From [Clostridium] hylemonae DSM 15053 (GTDB lineage Bacteria; Bacillota; Clostridia; Lachnospirales; Lachnospiraceae): a stretch of 64,000 bases of DNA. The position numbers and the translations under genes were made by a program. This document shows, one piece after another, positions 51,675-59,566 of the stretch. The notes beneath the pieces are model-generated. The model ran no database searches. It had not been told where the DNA came from and saw only the letters and a list, made by a program, of their open reading frames with translations. Numbering within the stretch: position 1 is the first letter of the stretch; the number at the start of each line of letters is the position of its first letter. Location: positions 3,720,001-3,784,000 of the forward strand of contig NZ_CP036524.1 of NCBI RefSeq assembly GCF_008281175.1, in the 5' to 3' direction.

Positions 51675-51734
51675 GGCAAAAAGAGATGGGGACGGAGGTT
51701 TTTTAAAAAACCTCCGTCCCCATCTCTTTTTGCT
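51675..51734. repeat. 60-bp target-site duplication, left (palindromic repeat copy R3)
   Basis: 60 bases identical to 53433-53492. Within it GCAAAAAGAGATGGGGACGG and onward form a perfect 58-bp palindrome (51676-51733). Confidence 0.9.
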
Positions 51735-53432
51735 CAGACTGTAGACAAAGTCCTGGGCGAAAAGCCCGGGCTTTTCTATTATCAAGATATCCACATACTG
51801 TATGTTATCCGCTTCCTCAATCAAAAAAAATGCAGCTGGTATCCACCTGTTTATCAGCGAATTTATGCTGGATCCGTGGTATAATTATTGTATCAGGAGG
51901 TGCCAGCTTATGATGACAAAAGATGCCGATAAAAAGAGAGAGCAAATGCAAATGTTCTGTATGGATGACATGGTCCCCAAAGATCACATGCTCCGTTTGA
52001 TAGATAAAGCGATCGACTGGCGTTTTATCTATGAACTTGTAGAAGACAGATACTGCCCGGATAACGGGCGTCCCAGTATGGATCCTGTGATGCTCATCAA
52101 GATTCCTTTTATTCAGTATCTTTATGGAATCAAAAGCATGCGCCAGACCATAAAGGAGATCGAAGTAAATGTGGCATATCGTTGGTTCCTTGGTCTGGAC
52201 ATGTTAGATCCAGTCCCCCATTTTTCCACCTTTGGGAAGAACTATGCCCGGCGCTTTAAAGATACAGATCTATTTGAACAGATCTTTTCTAAAATCCTGG
52301 AAGAATGTATGAAGTTTCATCTGATAGATACTTCCGTTGTCTTTGTAGATTCCACTCATGTAAAAGCATGTGCAAACAGTAAGAAGATGCGAAAACGTGT
52401 TGCGGCGCAGCAGGCTCTTTGGTACGAAGAGGAACTAAAAAAAGAGATCCTTCAGGATCGAAAAAAACATGGCAAAAAGCCGCTGAAAGATAAGGATGAC
52501 AAGACGCCACCTACACAGACCGGAGGCGGAACGGGAGAAGGGGTTCCGGAAGAGGAGATCCCGGAAGGGGCCAAAACGCAGAAATGCAGTACAAGTGATC
52601 CGGAAAGCGGGTGGTTCCGCAAAGGAGAGCATAAACATACCTTTGCCTATGCAGTGGAAACAGCATGTGACCGTTATGGATGGATACTTGGATATACGGT
52701 ACATCCGGGAAATGAACATGACAGCCGGACTTTTAAAGCCTTGTATGACAGGCTAACCAAATGGATGCGTCCAGAAAGGGTGGTCATGGACGCTGGATAT
52801 CGGACCCCAGCGATCGCACATAGGCTTTTGGCAGATGGGATCGAACCACTTTTCCCATACAAAAGGCCAGCGACGAAAAAGGGATTTTTCAAAAAGTATG
52901 ACTATGTTTATGACGAATACTATGACTGTTACCTATGCCCGGAGGATGAAGTTTTAAGCTACCGTACAACAAACCGGGAAGGGTACCGGGAATATAAAAG
53001 CGACCCTCAGATATGCGGGAGCTGCCCCAGTCTTTCCCAATGTACAGAAAGCAAAACGCATGAAAAGATGGTGACAAGACATATATGGGAAGAAGAACTG
53101 GACAGATGTGAAGATATCAGATATACGATTGGAAACAGAGAGATCTATGGAAAGAGAAAGGAGACCATAGAACGCGTATTTGGGACGGCAAAAGAACAAC
53201 ACGGTTTTCGTTATACCCAATCTGTGGGGAAAGCCCAAATGGAACTAAAAACTGGGCTCACTTTTGCATGCATGAACTTGAAAAAGTTAGCAAAGATCCT
53301 GGCAAACAGAGAGGAAAAAGGAGCCCCTACGCAAAGCGTTCTCTTACTTTGGGTCCACAAAATTGAAACGACACTTCGAAACAAAAGATGGTGTTGGAGC
53401 AAGGCCTCAACACCATCTTTGTCTACAGTCTG
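51735..53432 (+). mobile_element. IS1182-family insertion sequence, 1698 bp
   Basis: Bounded by perfect 16-bp terminal inverted repeats CAGACTGTAGACAAAG (51735-51750) and CTTTGTCTACAGTCTG (53417-53432), flanked by exact 60-bp direct repeats that are themselves a palindrome. Encodes one DDE transposase. A hairpin CCTGGGC/GCCCGGG followed by CTTTTC (51752-51777) just inside the left end looks like a terminator that blocks read-through into the transposase. Size, single gene and palindrome targeting agree with IS1182; ends are intact, so it may still be mobile. Confidence 0.92.
51752..51777 (+). terminator. Inward-facing terminator at the IS left end
   Basis: CCTGGGC GAAAA GCCCGGG then CTTTTC, reading into the element. 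Shields the transposase gene from outside transcription. Confidence 0.55.
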
Positions 53433-53553
53433 GGCAAAAAGAGATGGGGACGGAGGTTTTTTAAAAAACCTCCGTCCCCATCTCTTTTTGCTGTATATTT
53501 TTTGTCATTCAGGGTTGCTTTTTTTTCATATTGGGTATAATATACTCATATAG
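51910..53553 (+). CDS. IS1182-family transposase
   Basis: 547 residues as read. DUF772-type N-terminal domain (DMVPKDHMLRLIDKAIDWRF, GRPSMDPVMLIKIPFIQYLY) and a DDE catalytic domain: first Asp in VFVDSTHVKACAN, second in RVVMDAGYRTPAIAH, Glu in ETIERVFGTAKEQHGF; a cysteine cluster (CYLCPEDE, CGSCPSLSQC) in between. ATG at 51910 after AGGAGGTG. The frame has no stop before the right terminal repeat, so the last roughly 40 residues are encoded by the repeat, the duplication and host DNA up to 53553. Whether this tail is normal or due to loss of a stop cannot be told here. Confidence 0.9.
   Translation: MMTKDADKKREQMQMFCMDDMVPKDHMLRLIDKAIDWRFIYELVEDRYCPDNGRPSMDPVMLIKIPFIQYLYGIKSMRQTIKEIEVNVAYRWFLGLDMLDPVPHFSTFGKNYARRFKDTDLFEQIFSKILEECMKFHLIDTSVVFVDSTHVKACANSKKMRKRVAAQQALWYEEELKKEILQDRKKHGKKPLKDKDDKTPPTQTGGGTGEGVPEEEIPEGAKTQKCSTSDPESGWFRKGEHKHTFAYAVETACDRYGWILGYTVHPGNEHDSRTFKALYDRLTKWMRPERVVMDAGYRTPAIAHRLLADGIEPLFPYKRPATKKGFFKKYDYVYDEYYDCYLCPEDEVLSYRTTNREGYREYKSDPQICGSCPSLSQCTESKTHEKMVTRHIWEEELDRCEDIRYTIGNREIYGKRKETIERVFGTAKEQHGFRYTQSVGKAQMELKTGLTFACMNLKKLAKILANREEKGAPTQSVLLLWVHKIETTLRNKRWCWSKASTPSLSTVWAKRDGDGGFLKNLRPHLFLLYIFCHSGLLFFHIGYNILI
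53433..53492. repeat. 60-bp target-site duplication, right (palindromic repeat copy R4)
   Basis: Identical to 51675-51734. It begins directly after the right inverted repeat of the IS. Confidence 0.9.
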
Positions 53554-53609
53554 ATAATGTAGTATTGAAAACTACATGTCGATTCATCAACATTTCAGGA
53601 GGCTGTAAC

Positions 53610-54272
53610 ATGGCAGAAATAATCAAAACACACATTAAAGATCCGGGAAGCGCGATCACACATTTTATTGGTATGCTGATGGCAATTTTTGCGGCTGTAC
53701 CTTTATTGATAAAAGCTGCTCACGAACCAAGCAGAATATACATGATCTCAATTACAGTATATGCGATAAGCCTTATATTACTATATGCGGCAAGCACTAC
53801 TTACCATACATTTAATAAATCTGAAAAAGTCAATACCATTTTGAAGAAGATAGACCACATGATGATCAGTATATTGATTGCAGGCAGTTACACACCTATC
53901 TGTCTGTTAGTTTTGAAGGGAAAGCTTGGAATCATACTATTATCTGTCGTATGGGGAATTGCTATTGTTGGTATTCTCATCAAAGCATTTTGGGTATACT
54001 GCCCGAAATGGATATCTTCTGTATTGTATATCGGCATGGGATGGACATGTGTACTGGCATTTACTCAGATACTTAATTCCCTGTCCCCGGCTGCGTTCGG
54101 CTGGCTTCTGGCCGGAGGTATAATTTATACGATCGGCGGTGTTATTTACGCATTAAAGCTTCCTATATTTAACACAAGGCACAAATATTTTGGGAGTCAT
54201 GAAATTTTTCACCTGTTTGTGATGGGCGGAAGTATATGCCACTTTATACTCATGTATGTATTTATACTGTAA
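53610..54272 (+). CDS. trhA: Hemolysin III / PAQR-family membrane protein TrhA
   Basis: 220 residues, seven predicted helices. Conserved motifs: ITHFIGMLMAIFAAVPLL, ASTTYHTF, KKIDHMMISILIAGSYTPIC, and KYFGSHEIFHLFVMGGSICH; the three metal-site residues (His in YHTF and in HEIFH, ICH) are intact. The family affects membrane fluidity. AGGAGGCTGTAAC before ATG 53610. Lies between two copies of the palindromic repeat. Confidence 0.9.
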   Translation: MAEIIKTHIKDPGSAITHFIGMLMAIFAAVPLLIKAAHEPSRIYMISITVYAISLILLYAASTTYHTFNKSEKVNTILKKIDHMMISILIAGSYTPICLLVLKGKLGIILLSVVWGIAIVGILIKAFWVYCPKWISSVLYIGMGWTCVLAFTQILNSLSPAAFGWLLAGGIIYTIGGVIYALKLPIFNTRHKYFGSHEIFHLFVMGGSICHFILMYVFIL

Positions 54273-54279
54273 AGCTGCG

Positions 54280-54341
54280 GGGGAAAAGGAAATGGGGACG
54301 GAGGTTTTTTAAAAAACCTCCGTCCCCATTTCCTTTTCCCC
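54280..54341. repeat. Palindromic repeat copy R5, perfect 62-bp palindrome
   Basis: Left arm 54280-54310 (GGGGAAAAGGAAATGGGGAC ...) is an exact complement of 54311-54341 with no loop. Eight bases after the trhA stop; convergent with yazA. Probable bidirectional terminator. Confidence 0.9.
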
Positions 54342-54350
54342 TGTCCCTTT

Positions 54351-54599
54351 TTACTTTCCTGCTTCCTTCACCAGCACTTCTTTTTCTTCCCGTCTCATAT
54401 GCTTAATTGCATATTCCCTGCTCATGGCTTCCTCTTTTGTCCGGAACTCCTCATAATATACCAGTTCGACCGGCCTTCGCACCCGGGTATATTTACTCCC
54501 CTTACCGCTGTTATGAGCCTTGACACGCTTGTCCAGATCATTCGTCCAGCCAGTATATAATGTACCATCCTTGCATTTTAGTATATATGTATAATTCAT
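54351..54599 (-). CDS. GIY-YIG nuclease-superfamily protein (YazA/YhbQ-like)
   Basis: 82 residues. GIY-YIG core as [23 protein letters not shown], a conserved Arg in the next helix, and Glu in [12 protein letters not shown]. Small stand-alone GIY-YIG proteins of UPF0213 type; biological role not established. In B. subtilis yazA lies next to rsmI, but here it is 36 kb away. ATG 54597-54599 after AAAGGATTC; the longer frame runs through a palindromic repeat and is not coding. Confidence 0.9.
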   Translation of the reverse strand: MNYTYILKCKDGTLYTGWTNDLDKRVKAHNSGKGSKYTRVRRPVELVYYEEFRTKEEAMSREYAIKHMRREEKEVLVKEAGK

Positions 54600-54679
54600 A
54601 AAACAGAATCCTTTCAACTGATGTCTCTTATTATATGCCTTGTCCTTATACTTCGCAACCGCCGGGGACATGGATATTT

Positions 54680-54757
54680 TAAAAAGGGACACCGTAAAAT
54701 GAGTTGGGGACGGAGGTTTTCTAAAAAAACCCCGTCCCCAACTCACCTCAACTCATT
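54680..54757. repeat. Palindromic repeat copy R6 (degenerate)
   Basis: Core TGAGTTGGGGACGGAGG ... CCCCGTCCCCAACTCA with outer GTAAAATGAGTTG / CAACTCATTTTAC and a flanking AGGGACACC. More diverged than R3-R5. Between spoIIQ stop and yazA start. Confidence 0.8.
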
Positions 54758-55516
54758 TTACTCTGCCAGGTATTCCATTGGATTGACTGGTTGTCCGTCT
54801 TTTCTCATTTCAAAGTATACGTTGCTGCCTTCTACGCTGTAGTATTTTGTCGGCTGGCTGATATAGCCGAGCACGCTTTTGGCTTCTACATAATCTCCTA
54901 CTTTTACCGGTACTTCTTTCAGCTGTCCGTAGAAGAGCTCGTAACCGTTACCGATATCTACGTTTACTGTTGTCCCTGTCTCTGCGCTCACGTCGATGGA
55001 TTTTATGATTCCAGGTGCCGCAGATATAACCTGGTCGCCTTCGGCGCCTGAGATGACTAATGCAGGATTATATTTATACTGATCCAGTGTAGAAAAATAC
55101 ACTGTCTTATCCATGCTGTAGTTCATCAGGATGTTGCCGTTTACCGGCCACAGCAGCTGGCTGTCTTCTGTAAAATGTACAGATGTTCCTGACCCCGCCG
55201 TCGCCTGAGTATTTTGATTTTCGTTTGCAGCTGCTCCGTCTGCCGTATCACCCGAGTTTTCGTCCGTATTCTGTTTGTCATCATTTTCTGTTGTATTAAT
55301 GACAAGGTCATTGTTCGCTGTCTCGGTTGGTTCTTCTGTTTTTTCTTCTTTTGTCTCATTGGTTTCTTCCGCCTGCGCAAGCTGTTGTTCCTGCTGGGTT
55401 TTTCTATAATCCCTGAATGTATATGTTCCAACTATTGCGATCGCTGCCACAAAACAAACTACTACTGCGGCGGTAGCACCTTTTCTTTTCCTTGCTGGTC
55501 TTTGCCTCTTATTCAT
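54758..55516 (-). CDS. spoIIQ: SpoIIQ-like M23 protein with degenerate LytM motifs
   Basis: 252 residues. One N-terminal membrane helix (about 17-33), a long E/T/N/D-rich linker (about 38-110), and a LytM/M23 fold (about 118-252). The usual HxxxD metal motif reads YNPALVISG, the YxH position reads FYGQL, and HLHFE reads NVYFEM, so all zinc ligands are missing. Gene follows spoIID as in other clostridia. SpoIIQ pairs with SpoIIIAH in the engulfment channel. A sigma-F-type promoter upstream (55539-55568) supports the identity. GAGGTGGTGAT precedes the ATG. Confidence 0.85.
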   Translation of the reverse strand: MNKRQRPARKRKGATAAVVVCFVAAIAIVGTYTFRDYRKTQQEQQLAQAEETNETKEEKTEEPTETANNDLVINTTENDDKQNTDENSGDTADGAAANENQNTQATAGSGTSVHFTEDSQLLWPVNGNILMNYSMDKTVYFSTLDQYKYNPALVISGAEGDQVISAAPGIIKSIDVSAETGTTVNVDIGNGYELFYGQLKEVPVKVGDYVEAKSVLGYISQPTKYYSVEGSNVYFEMRKDGQPVNPMEYLAE

Positions 55517-55538
55517 TTTTTATCACCACCTCTGACTA

Positions 55539-55568
55539 TATTTTTGCCAGATAGTGATATAGTTATTC
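55539..55568 (-). promoter_or_regulatory. Sigma-F-type promoter of spoIIQ
   Basis: Minus strand GAATA (55568 to 55564), 15-base spacer, GGCAAAAATA (55548 to 55539). The -10 matches the sigma-F/G consensus GGNRANAMTW at every position; -35 differs from GYWTA at one base. The -35 overlaps the spoIID stop codon. Confidence 0.65.
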
Positions 55569-56453
55569 CGTGTCTATCAATATTTCTGCTACTTCTTTTA
55601 TTTCTGTTCCTTCAAAAAATTTTTGCAGTATCTCTTTATAGTCTTTCCCCTTTTTTGCCATTTCATTTGCCGTATACTGGCTCATTCCAAGACCGTGCCC
55701 GACGCCTCTTGTCGTTATCCTCAGTTTTCCGTTATATTTCTGTAAGGTAAAGCAGCCAGACGCCAGACCATATGTAGTGCGGAATTCTTCTCCGCTTATA
55801 TTTTCCTGTCCGACACGTACGCTCGTCACATAGCCTGCAGTGTCATAGGCAGTCACCTCTGCGTCCATATCATCTATGGTCACAGTCTGGATCTGTTCTT
55901 CCGCCTCTATATCGAGCGGACAGTCCACGATCTTAAGATACGGGTAATCCCCGCTTCCAAGCGCTTCTTTTCCGTCGCGTGTGCTTCCGTTGCTGATACG
56001 GAAAAAGGGTGTCACCGCCAGGTTTTCACCGTACATGAGTACTTGGCCTTCGGTTTCATTCCACGCTTTTTTCAGCCTGTCGTAGTATTTGGAATATTTA
56101 CTGATCCCCCATGCATCTTCCATCTGTTTTGTCGTCCAGAAGTCATCGGCCAGCACGGTATCACTGCCCGATTCCCTGATTTTTTTATACACATCTGTAC
56201 GCACAAGTATGGCCTGGGCTTTTAGCGCCTCTGTCTTATAGGACGCCGGGATCTCCCTTGCCAGAACGCCGATGCAGTATTCTTCGATCGGCATCTTCAC
56301 TTCCTCCTTGGAGGCTGTCTTGACTTTGACATACGTGCTGTCCACATGAGAGGTAGCTGTAATGCTTGGCCCATTTAAAAACACAGTCACTACATACGGT
56401 AATAAAATTATGATAATCAGATAACATCCCCATTGTTTTAGTCTTTGCCGCAT
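55563..56453 (-). CDS. spoIID: Stage II sporulation protein D
   Basis: 296-residue lytic transglycosylase needed for engulfment. One N-terminal helix (YLIIIILLPYVVTVFL), then the SpoIID domain: MPIEEYCIGVLAREIPASYKTEALKAQAI (in part, with the catalytic Glu in ARE), the YKTEALKAQA stretch, TRDGKEALGSGDYPYLKIV and the C-terminal GVGHGLGMSQYTANEMAKKG. Cysteines around ASGCF and DCPLD may help zinc binding known in this family. Its ribosome site lies in a hairpin (56456-56490). Upstream of spoIIQ by about 45 bases. Confidence 0.96.
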   Translation of the reverse strand: MRQRLKQWGCYLIIIILLPYVVTVFLNGPSITATSHVDSTYVKVKTASKEEVKMPIEEYCIGVLAREIPASYKTEALKAQAILVRTDVYKKIRESGSDTVLADDFWTTKQMEDAWGISKYSKYYDRLKKAWNETEGQVLMYGENLAVTPFFRISNGSTRDGKEALGSGDYPYLKIVDCPLDIEAEEQIQTVTIDDMDAEVTAYDTAGYVTSVRVGQENISGEEFRTTYGLASGCFTLQKYNGKLRITTRGVGHGLGMSQYTANEMAKKGKDYKEILQKFFEGTEIKEVAEILIDTE

Positions 56454-56455
56454 AA

Positions 56456-56490
56456 AAATACCCTCCCATACACTGTATGGAAGGGTATTT
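56456..56490 (-). promoter_or_regulatory. Terminator hairpin holding the spoIID ribosome site
   Basis: AAATACCCTTCCATAC pairs with GTATGGGAGGGTATTT around AGT (one mismatch) on the minus strand, then TTT ATG. It follows the stop of the upstream gene by a few bases, so it can terminate that transcript, and the GGGAGG site for spoIID is in its 3' arm. Confidence 0.7.
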
Positions 56491-56500
56491 GGATTTATTC
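56472..56500 (-). promoter_or_regulatory. Sigma-E-like promoter within the spoIID hairpin
   Basis: GAATAAA (56500 to 56494), 14-base spacer, CATACAGT (56479 to 56472); one mismatch from the sigma-E -10 CATACAHT. Start would fall in the 3' arm. Confidence 0.45.
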
Positions 56501-57091
56501 CCTGTTTCTGATAATAAAGAAATAAACTGCCGTATACAATGGGACAAATATGCCCAGAACCGCATGCATTACCGCATAATTGCCGTCCGTATACCTTTTA
56601 TAGATCTGCCGGTTCACAAGTACGGTAAGCGTCTTTTGTACAGCTGACGCGGCCAGAGTGAAGAGACCGAGCCCCAGAAGAGCCAGCAGCATGATCCCGC
56701 TGCCGAATCCGGAAAACATGTTATAAAATGGATAATAAGAATTAATTGCCTGATCAGCCATCCGGACAATATTCACCAGCACTCCGCCCCAGACTATCGC
56801 CGTAAATATACCGGTGATCACTCCGGATGCTATCGGTATCACAAGCAGCCATATCCCGGGATTATCCATCCTGCGGTCCTTGAATGCCAGCGGGCCGCAC
56901 AGCTCTCCCTGGTAATATACTCTTGCATATGGTATAAATGCAAGCCACGGATATTTCATTCCTCTGTTTTTGCCGAGTGTATACATACCGACACCCTGCA
57001 GAATATACGCTGCCAGTGCGGCAATGCCAATAACGCCGAGAACGAGTAAATAAATGAGCAATATTACTGCCAGACCATTGCTTTCATACAT
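56495..57091 (-). CDS. Membrane protein of unknown function
   Basis: 198 residues with about five hydrophobic helices: VILLIYLLVLGVIGIAALAAYI, WLLVIPIASGVITGIFTAIV, GSGIMLLALLGLGLFTLAA and AVLGIFVPLYTAVYFFII. A conserved-looking loop MKYPWLAFIPYARVYYQGEL resembles small clostridial membrane proteins of unknown role. The ATG 57089-57091 is at a good distance from GTGGAGG; the ATG at 57097 is too close. Starts three bases after the glgP stop, so it is probably co-expressed with glgP. Confidence 0.7.
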   Translation of the reverse strand: MYESNGLAVILLIYLLVLGVIGIAALAAYILQGVGMYTLGKNRGMKYPWLAFIPYARVYYQGELCGPLAFKDRRMDNPGIWLLVIPIASGVITGIFTAIVWGGVLVNIVRMADQAINSYYPFYNMFSGFGSGIMLLALLGLGLFTLAASAVQKTLTVLVNRQIYKRYTDGNYAVMHAVLGIFVPLYTAVYFFIIRNRE

Positions 57092-57093
57092 AA

Positions 57094-59556
57094 TCATACC
57101 TCCACAGTAAGTTTATCGAGGTGCCATATATCCTTAACATATTCTTCGATCGTACGGTCGGAAGAAAATTTCCCGCAGCTCGCCGTGTTGAGAAGCGCCA
57201 TTTTTGCCCATCTGTCCCGGTCTCTGTACGCTGCCTCAACCTTCTCCTGTGCCTCTGCATACGCCCTGAAGTCCTTCAGGATAAAATACATATCTGCTCT
57301 GCTGCTGCTCTTTGTATTAAGAAGAGAATTATACAGGTCACGATACATCTCCCGGTTGCCGTATCCATACGTGCCGTCCACCAGCTGATCTACTACACGG
57401 CGGATCTCATGATCACTGTTGTAAATGTCCACCGGATTGTAACCTCCGTGCTGCTCAAAGCTGATAACTTCATCTGAACTCAGACCGAAGATAAAGGCAT
57501 TTTCAATACCCACTTCCTGCACGATCTCCACGTTGGCGCCGTCCATTGTACCGAGCGTAGGCGCTCCATTCAGCATGAACTTCATATTACCCGTTCCGGA
57601 TGCCTCCTTTGACGCGGTGGAGATCTGCTCGCTCACATCAGCGCCTGCAAATAATAACTCTGCATTGGATACACGGTAATCTTCTATAAACACTACCTTG
57701 AGCTTTCCGTTGATGCTCCTGTCATTGTTGACAACATCCGCCACTGAATTGATAAGCTTAATGATCTGTTTTGCGCGTATATAGCCTGCGGATGCCTTGG
57801 CACCGAAGATAAATGTCCTCGGATAAAAGCTCCGTTCCGGATGCTCCTTGATCTGATTATAAAGATACATCACATGCAGAATGTTCAGAAGCTGGCGCTT
57901 ATACTCATGAAGACGCTTCACCTGTACGTCAAAGATAGAGCGCGGGTCGATCTCGATTCCATTATGTTCCAGAATATATTGTGCCAGACGCTCTTTATTT
58001 TTATACTTAATGCTCATAAATTCCTTGAGCGCCTCTTCGTCATCAGCCCATTTCCTTAGTCCGGACATGAGTGATAAGTCCGTTGCCCAGTCCTTTGTTC
58101 CGAGCTTTTCAGTCACCCAGTCGGCCAGTAGCGGATTTCCGTGCAGCAGGAAACGTCTCTGTGTAATACCGTTCGTCTTATTGTTGAACTTGGACGGCAT
58201 CATTTCATAGAAATCACGCAGTTCCTGCTTTTTAAGTATTTCTGTATGAAGAGCCGCGACACCATTTACAGAATAGCCTGCAACGATCGCAAGATGAGCC
58301 ATCTTCACCTGGCCGTCCATGAGAATAGCCATTCTCTTTACTTTGCCCTCATCTCCCGGATACTGACTCCGTATCTGCTCTACAAAACGGCGGTCAATTT
58401 CCTGTATAATCTGATATACACGCGGAAGCAGCCTGGAGAAGAGATCGATCGGCCATTTCTCCAGCGCCTCTGCCATAATAGTGTGGTTCGTGTACGCGCA
58501 TGTATGTGTCGTGATCTCCCACGCCTCGTTCCATCCAAGGCCTTCCTCGTCAAGCAGAATACGCATAAGTTCTGCCACCGCGACTGTCGGATGCGTGTCA
58601 TTCATCTGGAAGGTGACCTTCTCCGGCAGCTTATGGATGTCATCGTGCGTCATTTTATATTTGGACAGCGCCTGCTGTATGCTTGCGGAAATAAAGAAAT
58701 ACTGCTGTTTCAGTCTCAGCTCTTTTCCTGCATAGTGGTTGTCGTTCGGATAAAGCACTTCTACAATGTTCTTTGCCAGGTTCTCCTGTTCCACAGCCTT
58801 GTGGTAATCGCCGCGGTCGAACTCATCCAGCTGGAAGTCTACGATCGGCTCCGCATCCCATATACGGAGTGTATTGACCATGTGGTTATTATAGCCGACG
58901 ATCGGCATATCATAAGGAACCGCGCGAACAGATTCATAATGCTCCTGTACAAAATGCGTTTTTCCTTCCTCGTCATATTCTACACGGATATTTCCGCCAA
59001 AACGTACTTCTTTGGCATATTCAGGCCGCCTCAGCTCAAATGGATTGCCGTTCTTAAGCCAGTTATCCGGAGTCTCCACCTGGTATCCATCCTCGATCTT
59101 CTGTTTGAACATACCGTAGCGGTAACGGATGCCGCACCCGTAAGCGGCATAGCCAAGTGTTGCCAGTGAATCAAGGAAACAGGCGGCAAGACGGCCCAGG
59201 CCGCCATTGCCAAGAGCCGCGTCCGGCTCCTCATTTTCCACGGCATTCAAGTCAATGCCCATTTCATCCAGCGCTTCCGCCACTTCCTTGTAGGCTGTCA
59301 TATTGATCAGGTTATTTCCAAGCGCCCTGCCCATAAGAAATTCCATGGACATATAATACACGATCTTGGGATCCTGCTCTTTATACGCCTTCTGTGTGGC
59401 GATCCAGTCATCAATGATGACTTCTTTGACCGCATAAGAAACCGCCTGAAACAGCTGCTGAGGAGTCGCCTCATCGACAGTTTTGCGGAATAACGTCTTT
59501 ACATTATTTGTAACTTCTCTCTTAAACTTTTCTTTTTCAAATATCGGATTATACAT
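57094..59556 (-). CDS. glgP: Glycogen/alpha-glucan phosphorylase
   Basis: 820 residues (EC 2.4.1.1), releasing glucose-1-phosphate. PLP-lysine motif KEASGTGNMKFMLNGAPTLG, phosphate/PLP contact stretches NGGLGRLAACFLDSLATLG, KRLHEYKRQLLNILH and VEIVQEVGIENAFIFGL all present. GT35 family. ATG 59554-59556 after AAAGGGGAAAAT; begins 10 bases after the ileS stop, so it may be read through from ileS, an unusual pairing. Confidence 0.98.
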   Translation of the reverse strand: MYNPIFEKEKFKREVTNNVKTLFRKTVDEATPQQLFQAVSYAVKEVIIDDWIATQKAYKEQDPKIVYYMSMEFLMGRALGNNLINMTAYKEVAEALDEMGIDLNAVENEEPDAALGNGGLGRLAACFLDSLATLGYAAYGCGIRYRYGMFKQKIEDGYQVETPDNWLKNGNPFELRRPEYAKEVRFGGNIRVEYDEEGKTHFVQEHYESVRAVPYDMPIVGYNNHMVNTLRIWDAEPIVDFQLDEFDRGDYHKAVEQENLAKNIVEVLYPNDNHYAGKELRLKQQYFFISASIQQALSKYKMTHDDIHKLPEKVTFQMNDTHPTVAVAELMRILLDEEGLGWNEAWEITTHTCAYTNHTIMAEALEKWPIDLFSRLLPRVYQIIQEIDRRFVEQIRSQYPGDEGKVKRMAILMDGQVKMAHLAIVAGYSVNGVAALHTEILKKQELRDFYEMMPSKFNNKTNGITQRRFLLHGNPLLADWVTEKLGTKDWATDLSLMSGLRKWADDEEALKEFMSIKYKNKERLAQYILEHNGIEIDPRSIFDVQVKRLHEYKRQLLNILHVMYLYNQIKEHPERSFYPRTFIFGAKASAGYIRAKQIIKLINSVADVVNNDRSINGKLKVVFIEDYRVSNAELLFAGADVSEQISTASKEASGTGNMKFMLNGAPTLGTMDGANVEIVQEVGIENAFIFGLSSDEVISFEQHGGYNPVDIYNSDHEIRRVVDQLVDGTYGYGNREMYRDLYNSLLNTKSSSRADMYFILKDFRAYAEAQEKVEAAYRDRDRWAKMALLNTASCGKFSSDRTIEEYVKDIWHLDKLTVEV

Positions 59557-59566
59557 ATTTTCCCCT

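Noticed and set aside
58141-59169. 342-codon plus-strand frame opposite glgP
   Set aside because: Antisense shadow of a conserved enzyme.
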